64,000 nucleotides of DNA from Empedobacter brevis NBRC 14943 = ATCC 43319 (GTDB lineage Bacteria > Bacteroidota > Bacteroidia > Flavobacteriales > Weeksellaceae): NCBI RefSeq assembly GCF_000382425.1, contig NZ_KB908305.1:25793-89792 (forward strand). The letters are read 5' to 3'. The stretch's first letter is position 1, and every line of letters begins with the position of its first letter. A program made the position numbers and the translations under genes. Positions 45,383 to 55,258 of the stretch are shown here, piece after piece. The notes beneath the pieces are model-generated. The model searched no databases. It was not told the origin of the DNA and was given only the letters and a program-made list of their open reading frames with translations.

Positions 45383-46552
45383 TTATTTTAATCCTGTCCA
45401 AGCTGCCCATGTTGGGATATTAGCTCCATTACCAGCTCCTGTAGCATTTTCATTTTCTGTGAAAGCTTTTGATACATCAACAGCTTCTTTTTTACTATTC
45501 GTCCCTTTGCTTTTTGTATCTACATTGATAAAACGAACATTTGTCAATTTTCCTCCTTGATTAAACCAGTTAACAGAACGATCTGTCTCTATATCCAATC
45601 CTGTTGTGAAGTTTGCAATTACTAAGTTGTCAATGTTTCCATTTGTACCAGCTCTTAATTTTGCTCCTTGAGACTCAGATCCCTCTTTACTTCCTACAAC
45701 AGTAACATTTTTAAGAGTTGGATTAGATATTGGAGTAGCATCAGGATTAGTATCTTGATTATCCGCTTCTATTCCTCTATTTCCCATCTCTCCATTAATT
45801 GCAGATGGTCTTCTTTTCGCGTAAAAATTAGTTCCTGTTCCTGACCATCCTTCTGTCCAGTCAAAAGAATCGTCTCCAACTCCATTCACAATAATATTAG
45901 AAGCATTAACTGTTCCTCCAAAGAATTCAATTCCATCATCTGCTCCGTTTTCGATATAAATATTATCGATTTTAGTTCCGTTACCTACACCAAACAATGA
46001 TAAACCATTAAACTCTTTTGTATCAGAGAATTTCGCTCCTGAATCTTTGATAATTACATACGTTAAAGATCCTGAGTTATCCCCACTTTCTTTACCACCG
46101 TAAATTTTGTCTCCTAATTCTGATGTAGACTCTCCAGAAGCACTACGATTAGATGTCGCTTTTCCTAAGATCACTAATCCTCCCCATTCTCCTGGAGTAT
46201 GATTAATTCCTTGGAAAACCACCGGGCTAGAAGCTGTTCCATTTGCAAATATTTTCCCTCCTCTATCTACGATAATGTATGCAGAAGTTCCTCCTGTAGC
46301 AGTAAATTTTGTTCCTGCCGGAATTGTTAAAGTTGCTCCATTTTCTACTGTTACAATTCCTGTTAGATAATATGTTTTAGATGCATCTAATGTCAAATTT
46401 TGTCCAGATTTTACTGTCCCTCTAAAATTGTCAGCCGTTAATTCGTTGTTTACAACATCTGTAGAATCGTCATCTTTACTACAAGATGTTACAAATGCTG
46501 TAGACGATAATAAAGTTGCGCAAAATATTGCTCTAAAAATTGTTTTTTTCAT
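45383..46552 (-). CDS. surface lipoprotein with a right-handed beta-helix, TonB-receptor partner
   Basis: A 389-residue lipoprotein. The signal peptide ends in the lipobox VTSC, with Cys near residue 24 followed by SKDDD, an acidic lipoprotein export signal typical of surface exposure in this phylum. The mature part has repeated short beta-strands (GATLTIPAGTKFTATGG, GGLVILGKA, IDNIYIENGADDGIEFFGG) consistent with a parallel beta-helix. Databases often mislabel such proteins as multidrug transporters. It follows the TonB receptor gene by about 26 bases, so the pair probably binds and imports one nutrient. Confidence 0.82.
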   Translation of the reverse strand: MKKTIFRAIFCATLLSSTAFVTSCSKDDDSTDVVNNELTADNFRGTVKSGQNLTLDASKTYYLTGIVTVENGATLTIPAGTKFTATGGTSAYIIVDRGGKIFANGTASSPVVFQGINHTPGEWGGLVILGKATSNRSASGESTSELGDKIYGGKESGDNSGSLTYVIIKDSGAKFSDTKEFNGLSLFGVGNGTKIDNIYIENGADDGIEFFGGTVNASNIIVNGVGDDSFDWTEGWSGTGTNFYAKRRPSAINGEMGNRGIEADNQDTNPDATPISNPTLKNVTVVGSKEGSESQGAKLRAGTNGNIDNLVIANFTTGLDIETDRSVNWFNQGGKLTNVRFINVDTKSKGTNSKKEAVDVSKAFTENENATGAGNGANIPTWAAWTGLK

Positions 46553-46578
46553 GTTCTATGTTTTTGTTTTGTTTTGTT

Positions 46579-49314
46579 TTATAAAGTGTGTGAGAAACCT
46601 AATCCTATTTGAATTCCTCTATTGTATTCTTCTAGGATGTAATTAACTCCTTTGTTTTCTTGTTGAATTGTATAATTCGGATTTAACAAATTCTTCCCAT
46701 AAAGATTAATTGAAGTTTTATCGCTCAAATTAAATCTGACATTTAAATCCAACAGATTAACAGCTTTTTGAATCTGAGACCCTCTTTCTTGTGTACCCAT
46801 AGCGAATACATTTTTTCCTACGTAGCCGTATACCAACATGGCATCAATTTTCTTCTGTCCTCCAAGATTTGCTGAATACCCAAGACTTACATTTCCGGAA
46901 AAACGTGCTGCACCCATCATTTGTTCTTCCTTCTTTGTAAATGCAGTAGCAATACCTGTTTCTCTTCTTACTTTGTCAAAATCCAATTGTTGTTTAGAGT
47001 CTAAAACTGCCGCATTAACAATTGTATAAAGTTTAGAATCATTAGAGAAATTGAATAGATTTTTTCTGAATTCTATTTCAGCACCGTAAACGTATCCATA
47101 ATCCCCTGTATTCACATATGTTAAGTCATTTGCAGAAGCAGAAGCTACATTAACTCTAGAAATCGGGTTTTCAATATATTTACCAAATGCTGTTACAGAA
47201 AAAACTTCTTCTCGAGTTGGAAAAATTTCCCATTTTAGCTCAGCATTATAATTGTCTGTCGGATATATTTTTGGTTGTCCATAAGTTGTACTTGTTACAT
47301 TATCGTAAGCAAATGGCGCCATTTCTTTTTCTAATGGTAAAGTATATGTTTTAGAAGCAGAAAAACGTAAATTTTGATTATCCGTTAAACTATACTTTAT
47401 GTTAAGACTTGGTAAAATTTTATTGTAATTTTTATCTACTTTTCCAACCATTTCACCAATATTTGTATTCCAATCTACCATTAAATTGATGTTGTCATTA
47501 CGAAGACCTAATTGGATCAAAAACTTATCACTCAATTCGTATTCAGCATTTACATAACCAGAGTAGATTTTCTGTTCAGTTTCATAACTTAAAGGATCAA
47601 GAAGATTAGACAGGTTAGACGTTCCTAAACCACGAAAAGTAGATAATTCAAATAAACCGTTGTTGAAGTTAGTTGCATTAAAAAATCCATCCAAATTGTT
47701 TGGATCAACAATTTGAGCTCCATTTCTTGCTCTTAAATTTATTTGAGTAGCTTTAAAAGATCTGTACTTATAAATTCCATAAGCTCCTGCTGTTAATTTT
47801 AATCGATCCCATTTTTTTGAGACATCCATTTTTCCTTGATAATCAAATCCCATCAACTCATCGAAATACCTATGATTATCTCCCGGCGAATTAATAGTTA
47901 AAGTATACGCTCCTACATTATCATTGAAGAACATTGTATTTTGCATACGATTTGGACGATCACTTTCTATATAATTAATCGCTCCTCCCAAATTAAAAAT
48001 CCAATTATTTTCAAATTTATGTTCTCCAAATAATTGATTGGCATAAACTGTTGTTATCTTGTTATCTGCACGTTGAACCAGCCCTTTTCCATTTTCTGCA
48101 GTATCCATCATGTAACCTCTAAAAATCCGAAAATCCTGATCTGAAGAGTGGATTACGTTTGAAGTAAACATCAATTTATGATTTGGATTGATACGATAAA
48201 TTAAGTTTAATAATCCATTCGTACTTGTAGAATAGGTAGAACGTTCTACATCTAATTGTTTCATATAAGTTCCTGCAGCTGAAACAACATTTTCTTGACC
48301 TTCTCTATAAATATAATCATTATCAAACCCTACATATCCATAAATAGATAATTTACCTTGAGAACCAATGTTTATATTTCCTCCTGCTTCAATATCAAAA
48401 CCAGTATTGAAAGGGTTTTTTCCTCTTTTGTAATCCCAACTAGTATCAAACGCATATTGTTTTACAGGATTTAACTTTGTTGGTAAGTCAACACTTTTAA
48501 ATCCCCAAAAGTTAGGTCCATCTTGTAATTTAAAATTATTATTGTTTATCGTTTGTAAATTCACAGACGAACTTAACCCTACTCTTACATAAGGTTTTCC
48601 TGTATATTCTTTCGAAACAATATCAATATTTGCACCCGCAAAATCTCCGACCATACGAGGATAAAAAGATTTTTCAAGAGAAATATAATCTACCATATTG
48701 GTTTTGAAAATTCCTAAATCAATATTTTTATTTTCAGGATCATCGGATGGAATTGAAAAACCATTTAATGTTGTTGAATTAAAACGGTCTCCTAATCCAC
48801 GAACAAAAATAATTCCTGTTCCTTCTTGCTTTATTGTTCCAGACGCTTTAGTTACAGCCGTAGCAACGTCACTTACTCCTTGTTTTATTAATTGTGCAGC
48901 TCCTATTCGTTCTACAATTTCTGTAGATTTCTTCTGCATATTCAACAAGTTAGACTCAGCCGATTTACTTCTTACTCCAGTCACTACAGCTGTCGACAAA
49001 TCAATTTTTCCATCTTTAAAATCCTCCGGTTGCAAATACATGTTAAGATTTGTCTCCTCTGTCAAAGTTTTAGTAATGGTTTGATAACCGTCAACTTTTA
49101 CATCGATTTGATAAACATCATCCGGAATAGAAATTTCATAGTACCCTTTTTCGTTTGTTTTTGCTTGAATATTTAATCCTTCAACGACAAACGTTTTTTC
49201 TGAAAGTGGTTGATTTGTTTTTTGATCAAATAGTGTTCCTTCTAATTTAATATTAGTTTGCGCAAATAATGCTGCAGAACCTAATAATAAAAGTAAAGTT
49301 AAATTGCGTTTCAT
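46579..49314 (-). CDS. TonB-dependent receptor with CarboxypepD-like N-terminal domain
   Basis: A 911-residue outer-membrane receptor. The start is MKRNLTLLLLLGSAALFAQ, a clean signal peptide; the longer frame adds 11 residues without signal character. A carboxypeptidase regulatory-like domain (about 22-100, LEGTLFDQKTNQPLSEKTF) precedes the plug (EGTGIIFVRGLGDRFNSTTLNG) and the barrel, which ends GLGFSHTL. It forms a two-gene unit with the beta-helix lipoprotein. It is divergent from a PhoB-like regulator, and the shared upstream region has Pho-box-like repeats, so phosphate compounds are a plausible but unproven substrate. Confidence 0.9.
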   Translation of the reverse strand: MKRNLTLLLLLGSAALFAQTNIKLEGTLFDQKTNQPLSEKTFVVEGLNIQAKTNEKGYYEISIPDDVYQIDVKVDGYQTITKTLTEETNLNMYLQPEDFKDGKIDLSTAVVTGVRSKSAESNLLNMQKKSTEIVERIGAAQLIKQGVSDVATAVTKASGTIKQEGTGIIFVRGLGDRFNSTTLNGFSIPSDDPENKNIDLGIFKTNMVDYISLEKSFYPRMVGDFAGANIDIVSKEYTGKPYVRVGLSSSVNLQTINNNNFKLQDGPNFWGFKSVDLPTKLNPVKQYAFDTSWDYKRGKNPFNTGFDIEAGGNINIGSQGKLSIYGYVGFDNDYIYREGQENVVSAAGTYMKQLDVERSTYSTSTNGLLNLIYRINPNHKLMFTSNVIHSSDQDFRIFRGYMMDTAENGKGLVQRADNKITTVYANQLFGEHKFENNWIFNLGGAINYIESDRPNRMQNTMFFNDNVGAYTLTINSPGDNHRYFDELMGFDYQGKMDVSKKWDRLKLTAGAYGIYKYRSFKATQINLRARNGAQIVDPNNLDGFFNATNFNNGLFELSTFRGLGTSNLSNLLDPLSYETEQKIYSGYVNAEYELSDKFLIQLGLRNDNINLMVDWNTNIGEMVGKVDKNYNKILPSLNIKYSLTDNQNLRFSASKTYTLPLEKEMAPFAYDNVTSTTYGQPKIYPTDNYNAELKWEIFPTREEVFSVTAFGKYIENPISRVNVASASANDLTYVNTGDYGYVYGAEIEFRKNLFNFSNDSKLYTIVNAAVLDSKQQLDFDKVRRETGIATAFTKKEEQMMGAARFSGNVSLGYSANLGGQKKIDAMLVYGYVGKNVFAMGTQERGSQIQKAVNLLDLNVRFNLSDKTSINLYGKNLLNPNYTIQQENKGVNYILEEYNRGIQIGLGFSHTL

Positions 49315-49393
49315 TGCTATTGATAATTCGTGTTTGTTTGATTGCAAAGTTGTTGCAATCCAATGAAAAACATTTTTAGAAATTGTAAAGCTT

Positions 49394-49410
49394 TTGTTAG
49401 GTAATTGTTA
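49394..49410. promoter_or_regulatory. Pho-box-like direct repeat
   Basis: TTGTTA occurs twice with an 11-base period (49394-49399 and 49405-49410) in the divergent region between the TonB receptor and the PhoB-like regulator. PhoB-family regulators bind direct repeats with this spacing. A weaker pair (ATGTT) follows near 49435-49449. Binding is inferred only. Confidence 0.45.
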
Positions 49411-49521
49411 TGAAATTATCGTAATTTTAAATGAATGTTAAGAAATGTTTTTGGGTACTTTCCCGTAAAATTTAAGCTTAATTTTACATCGACTAATTTT
49501 TTTTAGTTATTACAAACAATT

Positions 49522-50202
49522 ATGAAGAACATTAAAATTTTATTAGTTGACGACGAACCAGATATCTTAGAATTTATTGGTTACAACTTAAAAAAAGAAG
49601 GGTTTGAAGTAGAAACTGCTCAAAATGGAATTGAAGGCCTTAAACAAGCCAAAATTTTTCGTCCGGATTTAATTCTACTAGATGTGATGATGCCCCAAAT
49701 GGATGGAATGGAAATGTGTACCGAATTAAGAAAACTAGATTCTTTTCAAGATACATTAGTTGTTTTTCTATCTGCCCGTGTGGAAGACTTTTCGCAATTA
49801 GCAGGATATGACGCAGGAGCAAATGATTATATTCTAAAACCAATCAAACCAAAAGTTTTAATTAGCAAACTAAACGCTTTATTAAAATTAAAACAACCCA
49901 ATGAAGCGCCAAAAGACCAATACATCAAATTGAACAATTTCGAAATTAACCGCGAAACATATAAAGTGAATTACCAGGGTGAAGACTTCTTATTGCCAAG
50001 AAAAGAATTCGAATTAATCGCTTTATTAGCTTCAAATCCGGAACGTGTTTTCAAGCGTGAAGAAATTTTGGAGAAAGTTTGGGGAAATGAAGTCGTAGTT
50101 GGTGGTCGTACGATTGATGTGCATATGCGAAAATTGCGCGAAAAATTCGGAAACGATCGTTTCTCAACAATCAAAGGAATCGGATACAAAATAAATGATT
50201 AA
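49522..50202 (+). CDS. OmpR/PhoB-family response regulator
   Basis: A 226-residue two-component regulator. The receiver domain has the acidic pocket in LLVDDEPD, phospho-acceptor Asp in LILLDVMMPQMDG (near 52) and Lys in YILKPIKP (near 107). The C-terminal winged helix shows LPRKEFELIALLASNPERVFKREEIL and GGRTIDVHMRKLREKFG. The kinase gene starts 9 bases downstream. The pairing and sequence are of PhoB/PhoR type. Confidence 0.93.
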   Translation: MKNIKILLVDDEPDILEFIGYNLKKEGFEVETAQNGIEGLKQAKIFRPDLILLDVMMPQMDGMEMCTELRKLDSFQDTLVVFLSARVEDFSQLAGYDAGANDYILKPIKPKVLISKLNALLKLKQPNEAPKDQYIKLNNFEINRETYKVNYQGEDFLLPRKEFELIALLASNPERVFKREEILEKVWGNEVVVGGRTIDVHMRKLREKFGNDRFSTIKGIGYKIND

Positions 50203-50211
50203 AAGCTCGTA

Positions 50212-51240
50212 ATGGCTTCAACTTTCAAAGTTCAAAACATCTTTCTATATGCCTTTCTCAGTACATTATTTTTGGCTTTAGGAGTTGTTTTGTTCTCTTT
50301 TTTATGGTTTGGAAATGTTCATTTTATTTTCCAAGAAAAATTATTTTTTACCAGTTTAATGATCCTTTTGTTTACTGGATTATTTATATTTTATTGGTTT
50401 TCTTTAAAAAACCAACGCAGAAAAGATTTTACTGAAATTTCTAAAAACATTCCTCAATTTCAATCAAGTCATATTGATTTTGAAGAACTTTCTCAAAAAA
50501 TATCAACCATAACAGAAGATCAATCCAAAGAAATTGATGTGCTTCATGAACGCGAAAATTACCGAAGAGATTTCTTGGGAAATATTTCACACGAATTAAA
50601 AACACCTCTTTTTTCTGTTCAGGGATACCTATTAACTTTAATAGAAGGTGGTGTTGAGGATGAGTCTATTCGTGATAAATATTTGAATCGAATCAATAAA
50701 TCGGTTGATCGCTTAATTTATTTAGTGAAAGATTTAGACATGATTGCTGAATTGGAACGAGGACGAATTAATATTGAATTTTCTGTATTCAATTTAACTG
50801 CACTTGTTCAAGATGTCATAGACTTATTAGAAATAAAAGCAGAGAAAAATAACATTAAAATTTCATTGAATTATCCAATTCATCAACCTATAAAAGTCGT
50901 TGGAGATATTCAGAAAATTCAACAAGTCTTGATCAACTTAATTGTAAATGCCATTAATTATTCGAACTCGAATACTGAAATTTCTATTGATTTTGAGGAA
51001 TATGATGATAAAATTCAAGTTTCTATTAAAGACCAGGGAGTTGGAATAAAACAGGAAGATATTGATCGGATATTTGAACGTTTCTATCGCATTGACAAAT
51101 CCAGAAATCGTAATAATGGAGGATCTGGATTAGGTCTGGCAATCGTAAAACATATTCTAGAAGCTCATAATCAAAAAATATACGTGACAAGTAAAATCGG
51201 AAAGGGTTCTACTTTTTCTTTCTACTTGCAAAAAGCTTAA
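50212..51240 (+). CDS. PhoR-like sensor histidine kinase
   Basis: A 342-residue membrane kinase. Two N-terminal helices (about 9-30 and 43-63) enclose only a short periplasmic loop, so the signal is probably sensed in or at the membrane or through a partner. The H-box is FLGNISHELKTPLFSVQGY (His near 125). The N-box NLIVNAINYS, G1 DQGVGI and G2 GGSGLGLAIVKHI are all intact. The lack of a PAS domain and the short loop fit PhoR-like kinases controlled through transporter or PhoU contact. Confidence 0.92.
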   Translation: MASTFKVQNIFLYAFLSTLFLALGVVLFSFLWFGNVHFIFQEKLFFTSLMILLFTGLFIFYWFSLKNQRRKDFTEISKNIPQFQSSHIDFEELSQKISTITEDQSKEIDVLHERENYRRDFLGNISHELKTPLFSVQGYLLTLIEGGVEDESIRDKYLNRINKSVDRLIYLVKDLDMIAELERGRINIEFSVFNLTALVQDVIDLLEIKAEKNNIKISLNYPIHQPIKVVGDIQKIQQVLINLIVNAINYSNSNTEISIDFEEYDDKIQVSIKDQGVGIKQEDIDRIFERFYRIDKSRNRNNGGSGLGLAIVKHILEAHNQKIYVTSKIGKGSTFSFYLQKA

Positions 51241-51647
51241 TAGATTTCTTTTTTCTTTGTGAACTTTAACGTGATACTGTGTTTAAAAACTTTTAACGTA
51301 TCATTTTTAGCTTCTTTCCACAAAAAATATGGCGGTTGTATATTCAGTATATTTCCTTTATTTGTTAACGAATCATCATATAATTCAGCATACAAGACCG
51401 TGTCTTTTTTTAAAAAAGACCTGTCTTTATAATCGATTAAATAATACTCATTTTTCAAATACATGGGATCTTTAACACGCAAAGTAGAATCTTTTGGGTC
51501 AAAATTCCATTTGATATGAATGGGATTAAAACCATCTTCATAACTTACAAAAATACGTGTCGTATTCACAATATGTCTAACAGAAAAAATTAGGACAGTA
51601 AAAAAAACAAGGACACCGATATAGTAAAATATCAATTCTTTTTTCAT
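51237..51647 (-). CDS. uncharacterised membrane-anchored protein
   Basis: A 136-residue protein with one N-terminal membrane helix (LIFYYIGVLVFFTVLIFSV) and a periplasmic beta-rich remainder (HIKWNFDPKDSTLRVKDPMY). The start at MKKELIF is preferred over a longer frame. It overlaps the kinase gene stop by 4 bp, tail to tail. No family recognised. Confidence 0.7.
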   Translation of the reverse strand: MKKELIFYYIGVLVFFTVLIFSVRHIVNTTRIFVSYEDGFNPIHIKWNFDPKDSTLRVKDPMYLKNEYYLIDYKDRSFLKKDTVLYAELYDDSLTNKGNILNIQPPYFLWKEAKNDTLKVFKHSITLKFTKKKEIY

Positions 51648-51717
51648 CGTTTGGTTTAGGTGTTGATTATTAACGTACAAATATCGCTATTCTACCTTAA
51701 AAGATACATAAAAAATG

Positions 51718-51725
51718 TAAATTTG
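51718..51725 (+). promoter_or_regulatory. -7 box of leuS
   Basis: TAAATTTG matches TAnnTTTG, 31 bases before the ATG. Confidence 0.5.
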
Positions 51726-51756
51726 CACTAATTTAATTTTAATATAACTTCCGATA

Positions 51757-54615
51757 ATGCAATATAATCCGAATGAAATCGAACCAAAATGGCAAAAATT
51801 TTGGATTGAAGACAAGACGTTCAAAGCTGATAATCAATCAGAAAAACCTAAGTTTTATGTATTAGATATGTTTCCTTATCCTTCTGGTGCCGGCTTGCAC
51901 GTTGGTCATCCGCTAGGATACATCGCATCTGATATTTATTCTCGATACAAAAAATTAAAGGGTTTCAACGTTTTACATCCTATGGGATACGATTCGTTTG
52001 GATTACCAGCGGAACAATATGCTATTCAAACAGGTCAGCATCCCGCTATTACAACAACAATGAACATTGAAGGTGGTGTAGATAAACAAGGAAATGTCAT
52101 TGCCGGCTACGAAAACCAAATGAAAAAAATTGGTTTGGGATACGATTGGGATCGTGAAATCCGCACTTCTGAACCTGAATATTATAAATGGACACAATGG
52201 ATTTTCAATCAATTATTTGATTCATATTACGATAAAGATACCGATAAAGCGGAATCGATTTCCAAGTTAATTGAAACATTCAAAGCAGAAGGAAATGCAA
52301 ATGTAAATGCAGTAACAGACGAAGATATCATCATTTTTACGGCAGCTGAATGGAATACATATTCTGAAAAAGAACAACAAGCTATTTTATTAAAATATCG
52401 CCTGACATTCTTAGCAGAAGCTGAGGTTAACTGGTGTCCTGATTTAGGAACTGTATTAGCGAATGATGAAGTGATTAACGGATTATCTGAGCGAGGAGGT
52501 TTTCCTGTTGTGCGAAAAAAAATGACACAATGGATGATGCGTATCACTGCTTATGCTGATCGTTTAATTTCCGGATTGGATAACATTGATTGGCCGGATC
52601 CTATCAAAGAATCTCAACGTAACTGGATTGGGAAATCGACCGGAGCTAGTGTCGAATTTCAAATTTCGAATTTCGATGAAGCGACTATAGAAGTTTTCAC
52701 AACCCGTCCTGATACTATTTTTGGTGTTTCTTACGTAACACTAGCACCAGAACACCCATTGGTTTCTCAGATTACAACTGCAGAATTTAAAGATAAAGTT
52801 GAAGCTTATGTCGATTATACTTCAAAGCGTTCGGAGCGTGATCGCTTAGCAGATGCTAAAAATATTACAGGCGAATTTACGGGAGCTTATGCCATTCATC
52901 CTTTTACAGGAAAACAACTTCCAATCTGGATTGGAGATTATGTCTTAGCTTCTTATGGAACAGGTGCTGTAATGGCTGTGCCTTCAGGTGATGAGCGTGA
53001 TTTTGCTTTTGCAACACATTTCAATTTACCGATTGTTAATATCTTCAAAGGAAAAGATATTTCTGAAGCAGCTTACACAGAAAAAGAGGGATTCGAATTA
53101 CAAGATTCTGATTTCCTGAACGGATTAGATTATAATCAAGCTCTCGCTAAAGCAATCGAAATTTTAGAAGAAAAAGGAATTGGAAAAGGAAAAACAAACT
53201 TCCGTTTAAGAGAAGCTGTTTTCTCTCGTCAACGTTATTGGGGAGAACCTGTTCCGGTCTACTTTAAAGACGAAATGCCATATACAATCCCAGCTGAAGC
53301 TTTACCGATTATTCTACCTGAAGTAGACGAATATTTACCAACTGCTGAAGGTGAACCACCACTGGGACGCGCAACAAAATGGGCTTTTGATACTACAACC
53401 AACCAAGTTGTAGACAACAGCTTGATCAATCATGAGACAATTTTTCCGATTGAGTTGAATACCATGCCGGGTTGGGCTGGTTCTTCTTGGTATTGGTTAC
53501 GTTACATGGATGCAAAAAATGACAATGAATTTGCATCAAAAGAAGCGGTTGATTATTGGCAAAATGTAGATTTATACATGGGCGGATCTGAGCATGCTAC
53601 CGGTCACTTATTATATTCTCGTTTTTGGCAAAAATTCTTGTTTGACAAAGGATTAGTTCCAACAGACGAATACGCAAAAAAACTGATTAACCAAGGAATG
53701 ATTTTGGGAATGAGTGCATTTGCTTATCGCATAAACGGAACAAATACATTTGTTTCTAAAGGATTAAAGGATCAACACGAAACAACTCCAATTCACGTCG
53801 ATGTAAATATGTTGAAAGACGGAGGTGACGAATTGGATACAGATAAATTTAAAGCGTGGCGTGAAGATTATGCAACAGCTGAATTTGTCTTAGAAGAAGG
53901 TAAATACATCACAGGACGAGAGGTTGAAAAGATGTCAAAATCAAAATTCAATGTGTTGAATCCTGATGATATTTGCAACCAATACGGAGCAGATTCACTT
54001 CGTTTATACGAAATGTTTTTAGGTCCGGTTGAACAATCAAAACCATGGAATACTCAAGGTTTATCCGGTGTATATTCATTCCTGAAAAAATTCTGGAGAC
54101 TATACCATTCTGGAGCTGAAGAAACTTTTGCTATTTCTGATGAAGAGCCAACCAAAGAAGAAATGAAAGTGTTGCACCAAACGATTAAAAAGGTAGACGA
54201 AGATGTCAACAATTTCTCTTTTAATACGTCGGTTTCTACTTTTATGATTGCGGCAAATGAATTAGGAAAATTAAAAACAACTAAACGTGCAATTTTAGAA
54301 CCTTTGGCCATTATCATTTCTCCTTATGCACCTCACATTGCTGAGGAGTTATGGGAAAAATTAGGACATACAACTTCTGTTGCACATGCCGAATTCCCTG
54401 TTTTTGAAGAAAAATGGCTGGTTGCAGATACAAAAGAATATCCTGTTTCATTCAACGGTAAAATGAAATTCTTATTAGAATTACCCTTATCATTATCAAA
54501 AGATGAAATTCAAGAAATTGTCATGAAAGATGAACGTACAATTAAACAATTGGGTGATCGTACACCGAAAAATATTATTATTGTTCCCGGAAAAATTATC
54601 AATATCGTAGGATAA
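51757..54615 (+). CDS. leuS: leucyl-tRNA synthetase
   Basis: A 952-residue class I synthetase. The HIGH motif is DMFPYPSGAGLHVGHPLGY (about 45-63) and the KMSKS motif is intact in EKMSKSKFNVLNPDD (about 727). The CP1 editing domain contains TTRPDTIFGVSY and the MAVPSGDERDF motif. MGGSEHATGHLLYSRFW precedes the catalytic C-terminal half. A long insertion near residues 150-215 is shared with other Bacteroidota LeuRS as far as I recall. The C-terminal tRNA-contact domain is complete. Confidence 0.97.
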   Translation: MQYNPNEIEPKWQKFWIEDKTFKADNQSEKPKFYVLDMFPYPSGAGLHVGHPLGYIASDIYSRYKKLKGFNVLHPMGYDSFGLPAEQYAIQTGQHPAITTTMNIEGGVDKQGNVIAGYENQMKKIGLGYDWDREIRTSEPEYYKWTQWIFNQLFDSYYDKDTDKAESISKLIETFKAEGNANVNAVTDEDIIIFTAAEWNTYSEKEQQAILLKYRLTFLAEAEVNWCPDLGTVLANDEVINGLSERGGFPVVRKKMTQWMMRITAYADRLISGLDNIDWPDPIKESQRNWIGKSTGASVEFQISNFDEATIEVFTTRPDTIFGVSYVTLAPEHPLVSQITTAEFKDKVEAYVDYTSKRSERDRLADAKNITGEFTGAYAIHPFTGKQLPIWIGDYVLASYGTGAVMAVPSGDERDFAFATHFNLPIVNIFKGKDISEAAYTEKEGFELQDSDFLNGLDYNQALAKAIEILEEKGIGKGKTNFRLREAVFSRQRYWGEPVPVYFKDEMPYTIPAEALPIILPEVDEYLPTAEGEPPLGRATKWAFDTTTNQVVDNSLINHETIFPIELNTMPGWAGSSWYWLRYMDAKNDNEFASKEAVDYWQNVDLYMGGSEHATGHLLYSRFWQKFLFDKGLVPTDEYAKKLINQGMILGMSAFAYRINGTNTFVSKGLKDQHETTPIHVDVNMLKDGGDELDTDKFKAWREDYATAEFVLEEGKYITGREVEKMSKSKFNVLNPDDICNQYGADSLRLYEMFLGPVEQSKPWNTQGLSGVYSFLKKFWRLYHSGAEETFAISDEEPTKEEMKVLHQTIKKVDEDVNNFSFNTSVSTFMIAANELGKLKTTKRAILEPLAIIISPYAPHIAEELWEKLGHTTSVAHAEFPVFEEKWLVADTKEYPVSFNGKMKFLLELPLSLSKDEIQEIVMKDERTIKQLGDRTPKNIIIVPGKIINIVG

Positions 54616-54640
54616 AAACCTGAGATCAAATAGACATAGA

Positions 54641-54668
54641 AACGCCGGGCTTTACCCGGCGTTTTTTT
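54641..54668 (+). terminator. terminator after leuS
   Basis: A GC-rich 9-bp hairpin (AACGCCGGG stem) is followed by a T-run, a strong intrinsic terminator. Confidence 0.9.
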
Positions 54669-54707
54669 ATTAAATTTAGTTACCTTTATTCCAAAACATA
54701 ACAAGAA

Positions 54708-55247
54708 ATGAAATATTTACCAACATTAGAAACTGAACGACTAATTATTAGACCAATCACAATTGATGATGTAGACGATTTCTTCGAAATGGATTCTCAG
54801 CCAGAAGTTCATACATTTTTAAGAGGTCAGCCTATCAATACAATCGAAGAGACAAAAGAGATCATTGAAGCGCTACAGGTCCAGTATAAGGAACTTGGTC
54901 ATGGAAGACTTGCTGTTGTTGAAAAAGAATCAGGAAAAATGATTGGTTGGACAGGTTTTAAATACATGACCGAAAAAGAAGCGATGAATAATCAGTTTGA
55001 CTTTCTTGATTTTGGTTATCGTTACCGAAAAGAAACTTGGGGAAAAGGGTACGCAACCGAAGCCGCAAAAGCCTGTATGGAGTTTTATCACAAAAATATG
55101 TCTGATATTAAACTAAATGCCATCACTCATCTTGACAACAAGGCGTCAAGAAATGTTTTAGAAAAAGTAGGTTTCGAAGTCACAGAAACTTTTCATCTTG
55201 ATATGTGGGACTTGGATTGTTTTTGGTACGAATTAAAAAATAATTGA
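54708..55247 (+). CDS. GNAT acetyltransferase (RimJ/RimL type)
   Basis: A 179-residue acetyltransferase. The N-terminus ETERLIIRPITIDDVDDFFEM is typical of the RimJ/RimL group, and the acetyl-CoA motif is YRYRKETWGKGYATEAAKA. Late NKASRNVLEKVGFEVTE completes the fold. Substrate unknown, perhaps a ribosomal protein or small molecule. The next gene starts 11 bases after its stop. Confidence 0.9.
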   Translation: MKYLPTLETERLIIRPITIDDVDDFFEMDSQPEVHTFLRGQPINTIEETKEIIEALQVQYKELGHGRLAVVEKESGKMIGWTGFKYMTEKEAMNNQFDFLDFGYRYRKETWGKGYATEAAKACMEFYHKNMSDIKLNAITHLDNKASRNVLEKVGFEVTETFHLDMWDLDCFWYELKNN

Positions 55248-55258
55248 TTGGCTAATCC

